Shown piece after piece: positions 23,923-30,939 of a stretch of 33,218 bases of DNA. How positions within the stretch are numbered: the stretch's first letter is position 1; every line of letters starts with the position of its first letter. The notes beneath the pieces are model-generated. The model searched no databases. It was not told the origin of the DNA and saw nothing but the letters and a program-made list of their open reading frames with translations. Origin of the DNA: Eubacteriales bacterium (GTDB lineage Bacteria; Bacillota; Clostridia; Lachnospirales; Lachnospiraceae); the NCBI GenBank assembly GCA_030536755.1, contig JAUNPJ010000025.1, positions 10,378 to 43,595 of the forward strand, read 5' to 3'. Both the position numbers and the translations under genes were made by a program.

Positions 23923-25334
23923 TGGAAATTCCGATGATGAGCGGTGGAGATGCAGTTGATTATGATCGCCTCACGGCAAGTACAAGGCATGTGAGAGCAG
24001 GAGATATTTTCCTGGGAACAGGGAGCGAAGAGGAACAGGTCGGCGATCTGCCCGACATGTCGAATCCTAACGGTTCGGCATGTCTGAAGGATACGGAAAT
24101 TCCCGTGCATTATCCAGACGATATCCGTGTTGCAATGGACTCGAACGGAGAAAATAAGATTGCTTTTTCTCCGCCCAGAGGGGACTATCCGGGAGGAACT
24201 GATGCATATATAGGAATCCTTCCAAAAGACATCGGAATCGACCCGTCAATTATTGCAAATGGACATTCGATATGCGAAGTGATGGGTGATTACGGACGCG
24301 ATGGGGATGCTATGGCTGGCGATATCCGCGAAGGAGTGGTCGGATACAATAAGGACGGGCGTGTTCCGGGAGGAGCAAGGGACTATGGCAATGTCAATAT
24401 GACAATACAAGCAGGGTCAAAGTACGAGATAGGCAGTGGATTCCATGAAAATATATGCATAACCGCAAGTGACCTGGCATCGCAGACAAAAGGTGATGCA
24501 GCTGCATCTGATTTGGCTTATGGAAAGAAAGCCACTGTAAACGGAAAGGTAGTTACAGGAAATCAGCCGGTTATTCCAGCCATTGACCCTGCAAAGTCCG
24601 TTGTTCAATTTGATAATATTCTTTTTGCGAGGATATCTCCGGGAATCCACAGGGACAAAGCAACGAGCGGATATCCGGAAGTGAGCATACCCAGGGCTAC
24701 AGCGTTAAACGCGATGGGGATAATCAATCGGGGGCAGGCACAGTACGGAGGGATTGGAGCTGGTACGGACTATTACGCAATTAATGGCCTTCCGGAAGGC
24801 TTGTATCAGAAGAACGGGGCGGCCTGGGCACCCGAAGCAAGATGTTCTAAAAATACAGTAAGAAATTACCTCGGAGTAGAGGCGTCCAAGATTGTATATG
24901 GGCAGGTTATAGCTGAAGTAAATGGAAATCGCAAGACGGCAGATTACGTCGGAGACACGCTCTTTGATAAAGATTTTTATTTTGCAGGTACGTCATACTC
25001 GTATCTTGATTCCGGAGGAGATAATTATCGTATAGACGGGGGAACCTGGATTGCAAATGATAAGTACGCCGGATATATTCTGCTTCAATTTGGAATCAAC
25101 TACAATGGATATTACGATACTGTACCGGTGTGGTATCCGATTGGGACCAATTCGTCAAGACGGTTTATGCTGGCTTGCAAAAATACTCTATATAGTACAG
25201 TAGGACTTGTGATTAGCCGAAATCGAAACGGGGACATTTACATAAAAGGACTGAATGGATATCATTCCGGAACTTACCGGCTAAAAATTGTTCGTGTTTT
25301 GCGATGCAATCAAACCTGTACGGTATGGGATTAG
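23919..25334 (+). CDS. Tail fibre / receptor-binding-region protein 2
   Basis: A 471-residue, glycine- and asparagine-rich, beta-type protein. The N-terminal part has acidic loops and SGGDAVDYDRLTASTRHVRAG. The middle has AYGKKATVNGKVVTGNQP, resembling phage fibre repeats where a segment of this kind recurs. The C-terminus (YSYLDSGGDNYRIDGGTW, NYNGYYDTVPVWYP) looks like a small beta domain. No enzyme motif is seen. Between two collar-type fibre genes, it is probably a shaft or adhesin component. Confidence 0.65.
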   Translation: MMEIPMMSGGDAVDYDRLTASTRHVRAGDIFLGTGSEEEQVGDLPDMSNPNGSACLKDTEIPVHYPDDIRVAMDSNGENKIAFSPPRGDYPGGTDAYIGILPKDIGIDPSIIANGHSICEVMGDYGRDGDAMAGDIREGVVGYNKDGRVPGGARDYGNVNMTIQAGSKYEIGSGFHENICITASDLASQTKGDAAASDLAYGKKATVNGKVVTGNQPVIPAIDPAKSVVQFDNILFARISPGIHRDKATSGYPEVSIPRATALNAMGIINRGQAQYGGIGAGTDYYAINGLPEGLYQKNGAAWAPEARCSKNTVRNYLGVEASKIVYGQVIAEVNGNRKTADYVGDTLFDKDFYFAGTSYSYLDSGGDNYRIDGGTWIANDKYAGYILLQFGINYNGYYDTVPVWYPIGTNSSRRFMLACKNTLYSTVGLVISRNRNGDIYIKGLNGYHSGTYRLKIVRVLRCNQTCTVWD

Positions 25335-25349
25335 TAGAAAGGAGAATAA

Positions 25350-27317
25350 ATGTTAGAAGTATATATGAATATCCTCACGGAGGAGGGCATGAAGCTTCAT
25401 GCAAAGAATTGCGCTGGTGAAAAGATGGAGATTACCAGGTTCGCTATCGGAAATGGTGTATATTCTGGTACGGAATCACAGGCCGCTATCGCCAAAATGA
25501 CAGCCCTTAAGTCCCAGAAAAACAGCTACGGAGTGACCAAGGTAGAAGTTGTCAATTCCTCCACTTGTCTGGTAACTATGGTAGCGGATAATACGAACAT
25601 TGCTGCTGGGTATTACGTCACGGAAGTCGGCGTGTTTGCGAAGGGCCAGGATGGAAGAGAAGTTTTGTATAGCGCAATCATTGCAAAGCCAGATAAACCG
25701 GATTGGATGTCTGCTTATAATGGCGCAACGGTCGGAACGTTGAAATATTATGACTATATATCAATAGGAAATGCCAGCAACGTGGTTCTGGAAGTTGGCG
25801 GTGGCGGAGTCGCGCTTCAGGAAGATTTAGAAGCGATAGAAAGGCGCGTCCTTAACTTAGAACGCGGAGCCGCCGCCTGCATCGGTATTCGGAGAAAATG
25901 CGCCGATGATAAAACACCACAATCAAGTACCGCATGGGAGCGTTGGGGTCAGGGAGTAGATGCTGTGGTGCAGTATGCGCGTGGCGATGAGGAGGTACAG
26001 AATGACCTTATGAAAATGTGGCCGTACAACCTGATCCGCCCGTGTAACCTTCCGCTGGATGCGGAAGAGCCGGTGGCATATCTGGGTGATCCGGAGTTTG
26101 ACTGGTACGGAGCTACCGGCGTGGCCGCCGGAACATCGGTCATGGACGAGATTCCAACGGAGATGTATCTTGCCCACTGGTTCGAGAGCGATGAATCTGG
26201 ACAGATGTGGGAATATAAATGCGTAGCAGATTCCGGAAGATATCCGGGAAGTACTTATGTAAAAGATTTGATGCGGCGTGCAGATGGGTCCACAAAACAG
26301 GCATTCTATTTCCCGATTTTCCTTGGCTCCTTAAATGCAAATGGAAATTATGTTTCGGTAGCAGGTGCGAATCCAAAATACAATTATTCCTGCTCGGTGG
26401 CAAGAACAGCGGTAAAAACAAACGGAAACAATTGGCAGCTAATCGACCACTGGGCGTGGGAAACTTTTACGGAACTGTTGGAGATTATGAGCGCTGATGC
26501 GAACTTCCGAAAAACTTATGGAAGTGGATGTAGCGGGTTTGGAAGTACGGCGTTTCCGGTTTTGAAAGCGGCTTCGGCAACAAACGTAATCACGATGTCA
26601 AATACATATGAAAGCAAATTCCGGGTCGGCATGACCGTAAACGTGGGTACTGCGATATGGAATGCATCCGTGTGCCAGGACCGGCAGATCACTGCGATTG
26701 CGGCATCCCAGACCATGGAGAACGCAATCGAAATCACTCTGGACGGAACTGCCTTCGACGTTCTGGAAACAAGCATGATCTGGCGATGTGCGCAGAGAAC
26801 CGGCGCAACGATTAATATGGCATCACCGAACGGCACCGCAGGTGCCAATGACGGACTTCATTCCGTCAGAACCTTATACGTGGAAGATCTCTATGGAATG
26901 CTGCATACCGGCGTGGATGGCATCAATCTGAAATTCAGTCAGGAAAAGATGGGGAATGAAATGTATGTTTGCACAAACCCATCAAAGTATGGCGATGCAT
27001 ATGCAGACTATACGTTACTGCCGGAGGTATTGGCATTAAATGTAGAAGAAGCAACCGCATTTGATAAAAGCGGATGGATTAAGAAGGAACATTATTTCGA
27101 AGACTACCCAATCATAAATATGCCAGCGGTAGTCAATGAAGGTGCGGGATCAACAACTTATCTTGCGGCATACTGCTGGAATAATAGGAACGGCCAAAGG
27201 CCGTTCTTCGGCGGCTCGTTCCACCTTGGCGCGGGCGTGTCTCCGCGCTCTCGGAACTGCTACTTCGGGTTTTCCTACGCGTACTGGGCCTACGGCTCCC
27301 GTCCTCTTAGAAGATAA
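25350..27317 (+). CDS. DGR-target tail fibre with C-terminal CLec-type variable domain
   Basis: A 655-residue protein. Residues about 1-160 form the same collar-type attachment domain as the fibre at 22816. After a short coiled coil comes a large C-terminal region (about 190-655) of formylglycine-generating-enzyme / C-type-lectin-like character, ending NRNGQRPFFGGSF and ARTYRN-like aromatic-rich text: RNCYFGFSYAYWAYGSRPL. Residues 618-654 lie in the variable repeat. Template versus target changes 11 amino acids, mostly template Asn (AAC) codons, so the surface that binds the host receptor is the diversified part. AAAGGAG supports the ATG at 25350. Confidence 0.9.
   Translation: MLEVYMNILTEEGMKLHAKNCAGEKMEITRFAIGNGVYSGTESQAAIAKMTALKSQKNSYGVTKVEVVNSSTCLVTMVADNTNIAAGYYVTEVGVFAKGQDGREVLYSAIIAKPDKPDWMSAYNGATVGTLKYYDYISIGNASNVVLEVGGGGVALQEDLEAIERRVLNLERGAAACIGIRRKCADDKTPQSSTAWERWGQGVDAVVQYARGDEEVQNDLMKMWPYNLIRPCNLPLDAEEPVAYLGDPEFDWYGATGVAAGTSVMDEIPTEMYLAHWFESDESGQMWEYKCVADSGRYPGSTYVKDLMRRADGSTKQAFYFPIFLGSLNANGNYVSVAGANPKYNYSCSVARTAVKTNGNNWQLIDHWAWETFTELLEIMSADANFRKTYGSGCSGFGSTAFPVLKAASATNVITMSNTYESKFRVGMTVNVGTAIWNASVCQDRQITAIAASQTMENAIEITLDGTAFDVLETSMIWRCAQRTGATINMASPNGTAGANDGLHSVRTLYVEDLYGMLHTGVDGINLKFSQEKMGNEMYVCTNPSKYGDAYADYTLLPEVLALNVEEATAFDKSGWIKKEHYFEDYPIINMPAVVNEGAGSTTYLAAYCWNNRNGQRPFFGGSFHLGAGVSPRSRNCYFGFSYAYWAYGSRPLRR
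27201..27310 (+). repeat. DGR variable repeat (VR)
   Basis: 110 bp at the 3' end of the fibre gene aligns without gaps to the template repeat at 27427-27536 (offset 226). It differs at 15 positions and every one is an A in the template (5 to C, 6 to T, 4 to G); the other 87 non-A template bases are all conserved. The match ends three bases before the stop codon region, where homology disappears. Confidence 0.95.
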
Positions 27318-27338
27318 CCATGCTTTTTTGAGGGGGAC

Positions 27339-27360
27339 TACGGGGGAACCCTCCCCCGTA
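27339..27360 (+). other. Post-VR hairpin (DGR target-recognition type)
   Basis: TACGGGGGA (27339-27347) pairs perfectly with TCCCCCGTA (27352-27360) around the loop ACCC. A short hairpin with a 4-base loop just downstream of VR is a known cis element that promotes target recognition in the Bordetella phage BPP-1 DGR. It could also help terminate the tail transcript, but no T-run follows directly. Confidence 0.75.
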
Positions 27361-27426
27361 ATGCTTTTGCGTTTTTTTAAATTGAAACTATAAATCAGGG
27401 ATTTTGTGACGCAAGTGGGGCTTCTC

Positions 27427-27536
27427 CCGTTCTTCGGCGGCTCGTTCAACAATGGCGCGAACGTGTCTCCGCGCTATCGGAACTGCAACAACGGGTTTTC
27501 CAACGCGAACTGGAACTACGGCTCCCGTCATCTTAA
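27427..27536 (+). repeat. DGR template repeat (TR)
   Basis: Non-coding 110-bp copy of VR, 226 bases downstream, and upstream of the reverse transcriptase. It is rich in AAC codon-phase triplets (23 adenines; AAC occurs repeatedly in VR reading phase), which is how DGR templates place mutable codons. It remains unchanged while VR diversifies. Confidence 0.95.
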
Positions 27537-27693
27537 CCGATATCGAATGATATTTGACATTATCCTATTTTTGATAATGGCGTCACCTGATTCCATGCCC
27601 CTTGGCAAAAATTCGGCCGACTAATGGCACGGGCCAGTAGGTTCAGTCTCGACCGTCCGTGAGGCCAGGTTAAGAGAAAACTATTAGAAAAAC
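27537..27693 (+). ncRNA. TR-to-RT spacer, probable 3' part of the DGR RNA
   Basis: 157 bases between TR and the reverse transcriptase start. It has a perfect 7-bp inverted repeat CATTATC/GATAATG (27558-27564 with 27573-27579) soon after TR, and a G+C-richer section near 27630-27670. In the BPP-1 DGR a spacer of similar size in this position is needed in the template RNA for priming of mutagenic cDNA. The role here is inferred from position. Confidence 0.5.
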
Positions 27694-28845
27694 ATGAGAA
27701 AAAGGAAGCTGGAAACACATAAATCAAAGAGAGCAGGGTTTCTGTACGAGAAAATCTGTGATCTGGATAACATCAAGGCAGCAATCCTTAATGCATCGAA
27801 GAAAAAACGCAGGCAGAAAAATGTCAGAAGGATCCTGGATAACATAGATTACTATGCGCATCAGATCCAGATGATGCTTCAAAACATGACGTATCATCCG
27901 TCAAAATACGTCACGAAACTGATCAATGACGGAATCCGCCAGAAAAAGCGGAATATTGCAAAACCGCGGTTCTATCCGGACCAGTGCATCCATCACGCAT
28001 TGATCCAGGGAATCGAACCGGTGCTGATGAAAGGCATGTATCATTACTGCTGCGGCTCCGTGAAGGGGCGCGGCGATAAGCGCATCCGGAAAGCGGTAAA
28101 GAAATGGCTGAAGCGGAACCCGAAGAAGTCCAAATACGTCCTGAAGATGGATGTCCATCACTTCTACGAATCCATCGATCACGATGAACTGAAGAAGGTT
28201 CTAGCAAAGAAGATCAAGGACAAACGGGTGTTGTGGCTGTGCGGCGTGATTATCGATTCCTGCCCGAAGGGAATCCCAATCGGAAACTACACGTCGCAGT
28301 GGTTCTGCAATTTATTTCTGGAGGACCTGGATCATAAGATCAAGGCATTCCTCGGAAAAGACTATATCTATGTCAGGTACATCGACGATATGGTTATCAT
28401 TGGACCAAATAAGCGCAAACTCCACCAGGCCAGAAAGATGATTGAAGAAGAGCTGCAAGGAAAGAAACTTCAGATGAAAGGAAACTATCAGGTATTTCGG
28501 TTAAGAAGAAGTCCATTTGAGAAGCACAAGGGGCGGCCGCTTGACTTCCTGGGATGCAAGTTCCACAAGGATGAAACGCTTACCATCCGGAAGTCCATCC
28601 TAAAGCGCATCAAACGCAAGGCAAGGCGTATCGAATGGCTGGCAAACCACCACTACATCAGCGCGAGGAACGCAGCTGGGATGATGTCCTACATGGGACG
28701 GATACACCAGACAAATTCGGAACACTTATTCCGAGATGAAATCAAACCCCGGATAGGGAGTACAAAGAGATTAAGGAGGATTATAAGCGATGAAGCAAAA
28801 ATACAGCGAGCGACCGCAGGAGACGTGGCTGGAAGTGCTGCATAA
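27694..28845 (+). CDS. Diversity-generating retroelement reverse transcriptase
   Basis: A 383-residue basic protein. Visible motifs: N-terminal fingers (FLYEKICDLDNIKAAILNA, then IAKPRFYPDQCIHHALIQ), motif A KMDVHHFYESID (D153), motif B GIPIGNYTSQ (193-202) with the xGxxxSQ form typical of DGR enzymes rather than the QG of group II introns, and motif C YIDDM (229-233). It copies TR RNA with adenine-specific errors into cDNA that replaces VR. It is followed by a 56-base overlap with the next gene in another frame. Ribosome site before the ATG is weak, which may keep expression low. Confidence 0.95.
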   Translation: MRKRKLETHKSKRAGFLYEKICDLDNIKAAILNASKKKRRQKNVRRILDNIDYYAHQIQMMLQNMTYHPSKYVTKLINDGIRQKKRNIAKPRFYPDQCIHHALIQGIEPVLMKGMYHYCCGSVKGRGDKRIRKAVKKWLKRNPKKSKYVLKMDVHHFYESIDHDELKKVLAKKIKDKRVLWLCGVIIDSCPKGIPIGNYTSQWFCNLFLEDLDHKIKAFLGKDYIYVRYIDDMVIIGPNKRKLHQARKMIEEELQGKKLQMKGNYQVFRLRRSPFEKHKGRPLDFLGCKFHKDETLTIRKSILKRIKRKARRIEWLANHHYISARNAAGMMSYMGRIHQTNSEHLFRDEIKPRIGSTKRLRRIISDEAKIQRATAGDVAGSAA

Positions 28846-29122
28846 TGTACCGGGCGGCGCATGTGTGGTGCATTTTAATGAAAATGTGATTGAGGTTCCT
28901 GCTGAATCAGAAGAGGCAGAACCACAGTTCGAGGCGGACTATTATTCGTTTGAGACTGCATTTCGAAACGGACTGGAAGAGTCTGTTTCCCAGAACCGCG
29001 AGATATGGCTGGCAGCGGCTATGAAAAAAGAAATCGAAGAAAAGAATCTGACCCTAGAAGAGCGCGTAAAGAACCTGGAGACCATGCAGGATGACCTTAC
29101 GCTGGCTATCCTGGGTGTATAG
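28790..29122 (+). CDS. Small acidic post-fibre protein (110 aa)
   Basis: A 110-residue acidic protein: a beta-like start (EVLHNVPGGACVVHFNENVIEVPAE), a charged middle, and a C-terminal helix ERVKNLETMQDDLTLAIL. The last motif is common in small proteins coded after tail fibres in Clostridial phages. Good ribosome site AAGGAGG, placed within the reverse transcriptase gene. It is acidic and has no resemblance to the basic four-helix Avd accessory protein of DGRs. Likely a minor tail or fibre-associated protein; function unknown. Confidence 0.7.
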   Translation: MKQKYSERPQETWLEVLHNVPGGACVVHFNENVIEVPAESEEAEPQFEADYYSFETAFRNGLEESVSQNREIWLAAAMKKEIEEKNLTLEERVKNLETMQDDLTLAILGV

Positions 29123-29137
29123 GGGGGGGTGAATGCT

Positions 29138-29278
29138 GTGTTTGAAGAGAATTTGTGGTACGTAAAGCTTCGAAAGCTGTACAAATCCGGGAGAGCAACG
29201 GAAAAAACATTGACCAATGCCGTGAATCTTGGATGGATTTCAGAGGAAGAAATGCGGAGTATTCAGGGTGAATTATGA
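29138..29278 (+). CDS. XkdX-family small phage protein
   Basis: A 46-residue protein with the XkdX pattern: WYVKLRKLYKSGRATEKTL then LTNAVNLGWISEEEM. It starts with GTG at 29138 after a poly-G ribosome site. Such proteins are almost always found between tail-fibre and lysis genes. Role unknown. Its end overlaps the next start by four bases (ATGA). Confidence 0.8.
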   Translation: MFEENLWYVKLRKLYKSGRATEKTLTNAVNLGWISEEEMRSIQGEL

Positions 29279-29460
29279 ATCCATATGAATTAATTGACAG
29301 ACTGTGCGACATCACAACGATGCAGGCAGATATTATCCGGAAGCAGCAAGCGGTTATTATGCAACATGGAATCGAAATAGAAAGCCAAGAACTGGATGAA
29401 TTATTGAGAAATGCGGAGTTGCGGATGGACCAGGTGGAATACTGCAAACGGAGACTGTAA
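29275..29460 (+). CDS. Small helical hypothetical protein (61 aa)
   Basis: A 61-residue, all-helical, charged protein (IDRLCDITTMQADIIRKQQAV then ESQELDELLRNAELRM). It probably forms a coiled coil. It overlaps the XkdX gene by four bases, and the next gene starts one base after its stop, so it is co-translated with the lysis cassette. No family recognised. Confidence 0.65.
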   Translation: MNPYELIDRLCDITTMQADIIRKQQAVIMQHGIEIESQELDELLRNAELRMDQVEYCKRRL

Positions 29461-29461
29461 A

Positions 29462-29770
29462 ATGAAAGATTTTCTATTAACAACATATACGATTATCCTG
29501 CCCCCGCTCCTTGGATATATCGTATGGATTTTGAAGAGCCAGCACAGATGCAGTGATGCAAACAGCAAAGGAACCATGCTGCTTCTAAGGGTACAGCTCA
29601 TTGAATACCACGATAAGTATACGGAATTGGGATACATTCCATCATACGCTTATGATAATTTTGTTGAGATGTACCATGCGTACCATGCATTAGGGGGAAA
29701 TGGTATGGTAACGAAAATGTTTGAGGAAGTACAACATCTGGATATTCGAAAAAATTCGAAAGGGGATTAG
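29462..29770 (+). CDS. Small single-TM phage protein before holin (102 aa)
   Basis: A 102-residue protein with one N-terminal hydrophobic helix (FLLTTYTIILPPLLGYIVWIL, roughly residues 3-23) and a cytoplasmic-type soluble part containing RVQLIEYHDKYTELGYIPSYA and YHALGGNGMVTKM. Proteins with this layout lie beside holins in many Clostridial phages; some are annotated as holin-like or minor structural. The ATG at 29462 follows the previous stop, so a longer upstream extension in frame is not used. Confidence 0.65.
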   Translation: MKDFLLTTYTIILPPLLGYIVWILKSQHRCSDANSKGTMLLLRVQLIEYHDKYTELGYIPSYAYDNFVEMYHAYHALGGNGMVTKMFEEVQHLDIRKNSKGD

Positions 29771-29773
29771 GTT

Positions 29774-30001
29774 ATGTTTAAAAATTGCGTATTTAAGCCG
29801 GATATTAATACTGTGAAATGGGCAAGGGCGGCAGTCAGGAGAGCGGTTAAGACGGTAGCACAGACTGCAGGTGCTACAATCGGCACTGCAGTAGTTATGG
29901 GTGCAGTTGACTGGCGGATGGTAGTGTCTGCATCTGTTTTGTCTGGTATATTATCGGTACTGTCCAGTATTGCCGGTCTGCCGGAAGTAACGAAAGAGTA
30001 G
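29774..30001 (+). CDS. Holin (r1t-like)
   Basis: A 75-residue protein with two hydrophobic segments (about 27-44 and 49-69) split by a short polar turn containing VDWRM, and a positively charged N-terminus (KWARAAVRRAVKT). The text VSASVLSGILSVLSSIAGLP is typical of r1t-type holins. It opens the membrane so the amidase can reach the wall. GAAAGGGG lies before the ATG. An intrinsic terminator follows. Confidence 0.85.
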   Translation: MFKNCVFKPDINTVKWARAAVRRAVKTVAQTAGATIGTAVVMGAVDWRMVVSASVLSGILSVLSSIAGLPEVTKE

Positions 30002-30013
30002 TTATGATTCTGC

Positions 30014-30045
30014 AACAGGCTCAGGACAACCTGGGCCTGTTTTTT
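30014..30045 (+). terminator. Intrinsic terminator between holin and endolysin
   Basis: AACAGGC-T-CAGG, loop ACAA, CCTG-G-GCCTGTT with one T-G pair, then a run to six Ts (30040-30045). A good terminator, yet the endolysin ribosome site (AGGGAGGT) starts right after it. Confidence 0.85.
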
Positions 30046-30058
30046 AGGGAGGTACAAT

Positions 30059-30880
30059 ATGGAAATCAATAAGCTACTTACGCCATACAATCATAACGCG
30101 AGCAATGTCAATCGTATTAAGTATATTGTTATTCATTATGTAGGAGCTATCGGAAGTGCAAGAGCGAATTGCCAGTGGTATGCGGGCGGCAATCGTGGGG
30201 CTTCGGCACATTATTTTGTGGACTTCGATGGCTCCATCTGGCAAAGTGTAGAGGATAAGGACATTGCCTGGCATTGCGGGGCAGCTTCTTACAGACATCC
30301 GGAGTGCCGAAATGCGAACTCCATTGGAATTGAGATGTGTGTTCGGAATGATGGCAACAAGACAGATACCAGCCACGATTGGCGATTTGAGGACGCAACC
30401 GTACTGGCCACAATTCAATTGACTAAAAAATTAATGGAACAGTATCATGTTTCGGCGGACCGCGTAATCCGGCATTACGACGTAACAGGAAAAATTTGCC
30501 CGAATCCATATGTATACAATACTGGTAATCACACCTGGGATGAATTCAAAGCTGCGCTGGAAAATAAATCCGGTTGGTGGATGGAGAGCGACGGATGGAG
30601 ATTCTACCTGGGAAATGGTGAGCCGGTGCGGAATGATTGGTACTGTTCGGACGGCGGCTGGTACTGGTTCGATGGGGCTGGCCGGATGGTAACGGATACC
30701 TGGTATCAGTACAAGGAACATTGGTACTATCTTGGCTCGGATGGAAGAATGGAAAAGGGTCTACAGGACATCAATGGCAAGTGGTACTACCTGGACCAGG
30801 AAGGCCGAATGTCCATGAATCCGGTCGTACTGACGCCGGATAAGGATGGCGCGCTACAGTATCCCGGATTGGCACAGTAA
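30059..30880 (+). CDS. Endolysin: N-acetylmuramoyl-L-alanine amidase with CW-type repeats
   Basis: A 273-residue protein. Amidase_2 domain 15-155: zinc ligands H26 (IVIHYVG), H139 (VIRHYDVTGKICP) and C147, with E92 (SIGIEM) and H51 in the usual positions. After a linker come choline-binding-type repeats of the form GWYWFDGAGRMVT and HWYYLGSDGRM, WYYLDQEGRMS (about 177-253). It cleaves the amide between MurNAc and the peptide; the repeats bind wall teichoic or lipoteichoic polymers. There is no signal peptide, so release depends on the holin. Confidence 0.93.
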   Translation: MEINKLLTPYNHNASNVNRIKYIVIHYVGAIGSARANCQWYAGGNRGASAHYFVDFDGSIWQSVEDKDIAWHCGAASYRHPECRNANSIGIEMCVRNDGNKTDTSHDWRFEDATVLATIQLTKKLMEQYHVSADRVIRHYDVTGKICPNPYVYNTGNHTWDEFKAALENKSGWWMESDGWRFYLGNGEPVRNDWYCSDGGWYWFDGAGRMVTDTWYQYKEHWYYLGSDGRMEKGLQDINGKWYYLDQEGRMSMNPVVLTPDKDGALQYPGLAQ

Positions 30881-30898
30881 ATTTGCGCCAGTGCAACA

Positions 30899-30933
30899 AG
30901 AAGGCAGGTGCCATTATGGAACGCCTGCCTTCT
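30899..30933. terminator. Hairpin between convergent endolysin and cas7, bidirectional terminator candidate
   Basis: AGAAGGCAGG (30899-30908) and CCTGCCTTCT (30924-30933) form a perfect 10-bp stem with a 15-base loop. It lies between two convergent genes. T-runs are weak on both sides (CTAATACC on plus, TTGTTG on minus), so it may work as a shared but imperfect terminator. Confidence 0.6.
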
Positions 30934-30939
30934 AATACC

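Noticed and set aside
27554-27578. Promoter for the reverse transcriptase at TTGACA 27554
   Set aside because: The nearest -10-like element, GATAAT, is only 13 bases away; these bases form the 7-bp inverted repeat of the spacer instead.
27406-27624. Open frame over the template repeat resembling the fibre C-terminus
   Set aside because: It is the TR read in VR phase; there is no ribosome site, and it has no separate protein domain. It is a DNA/RNA template rather than a gene.
27694-28845. Retron, group II intron or Abi reverse transcriptase
   Set aside because: No msr/msd or intron RNA is seen, motif B is of xGxxxSQ type, and the adenine-specific TR/VR pair identifies it as a DGR enzyme.
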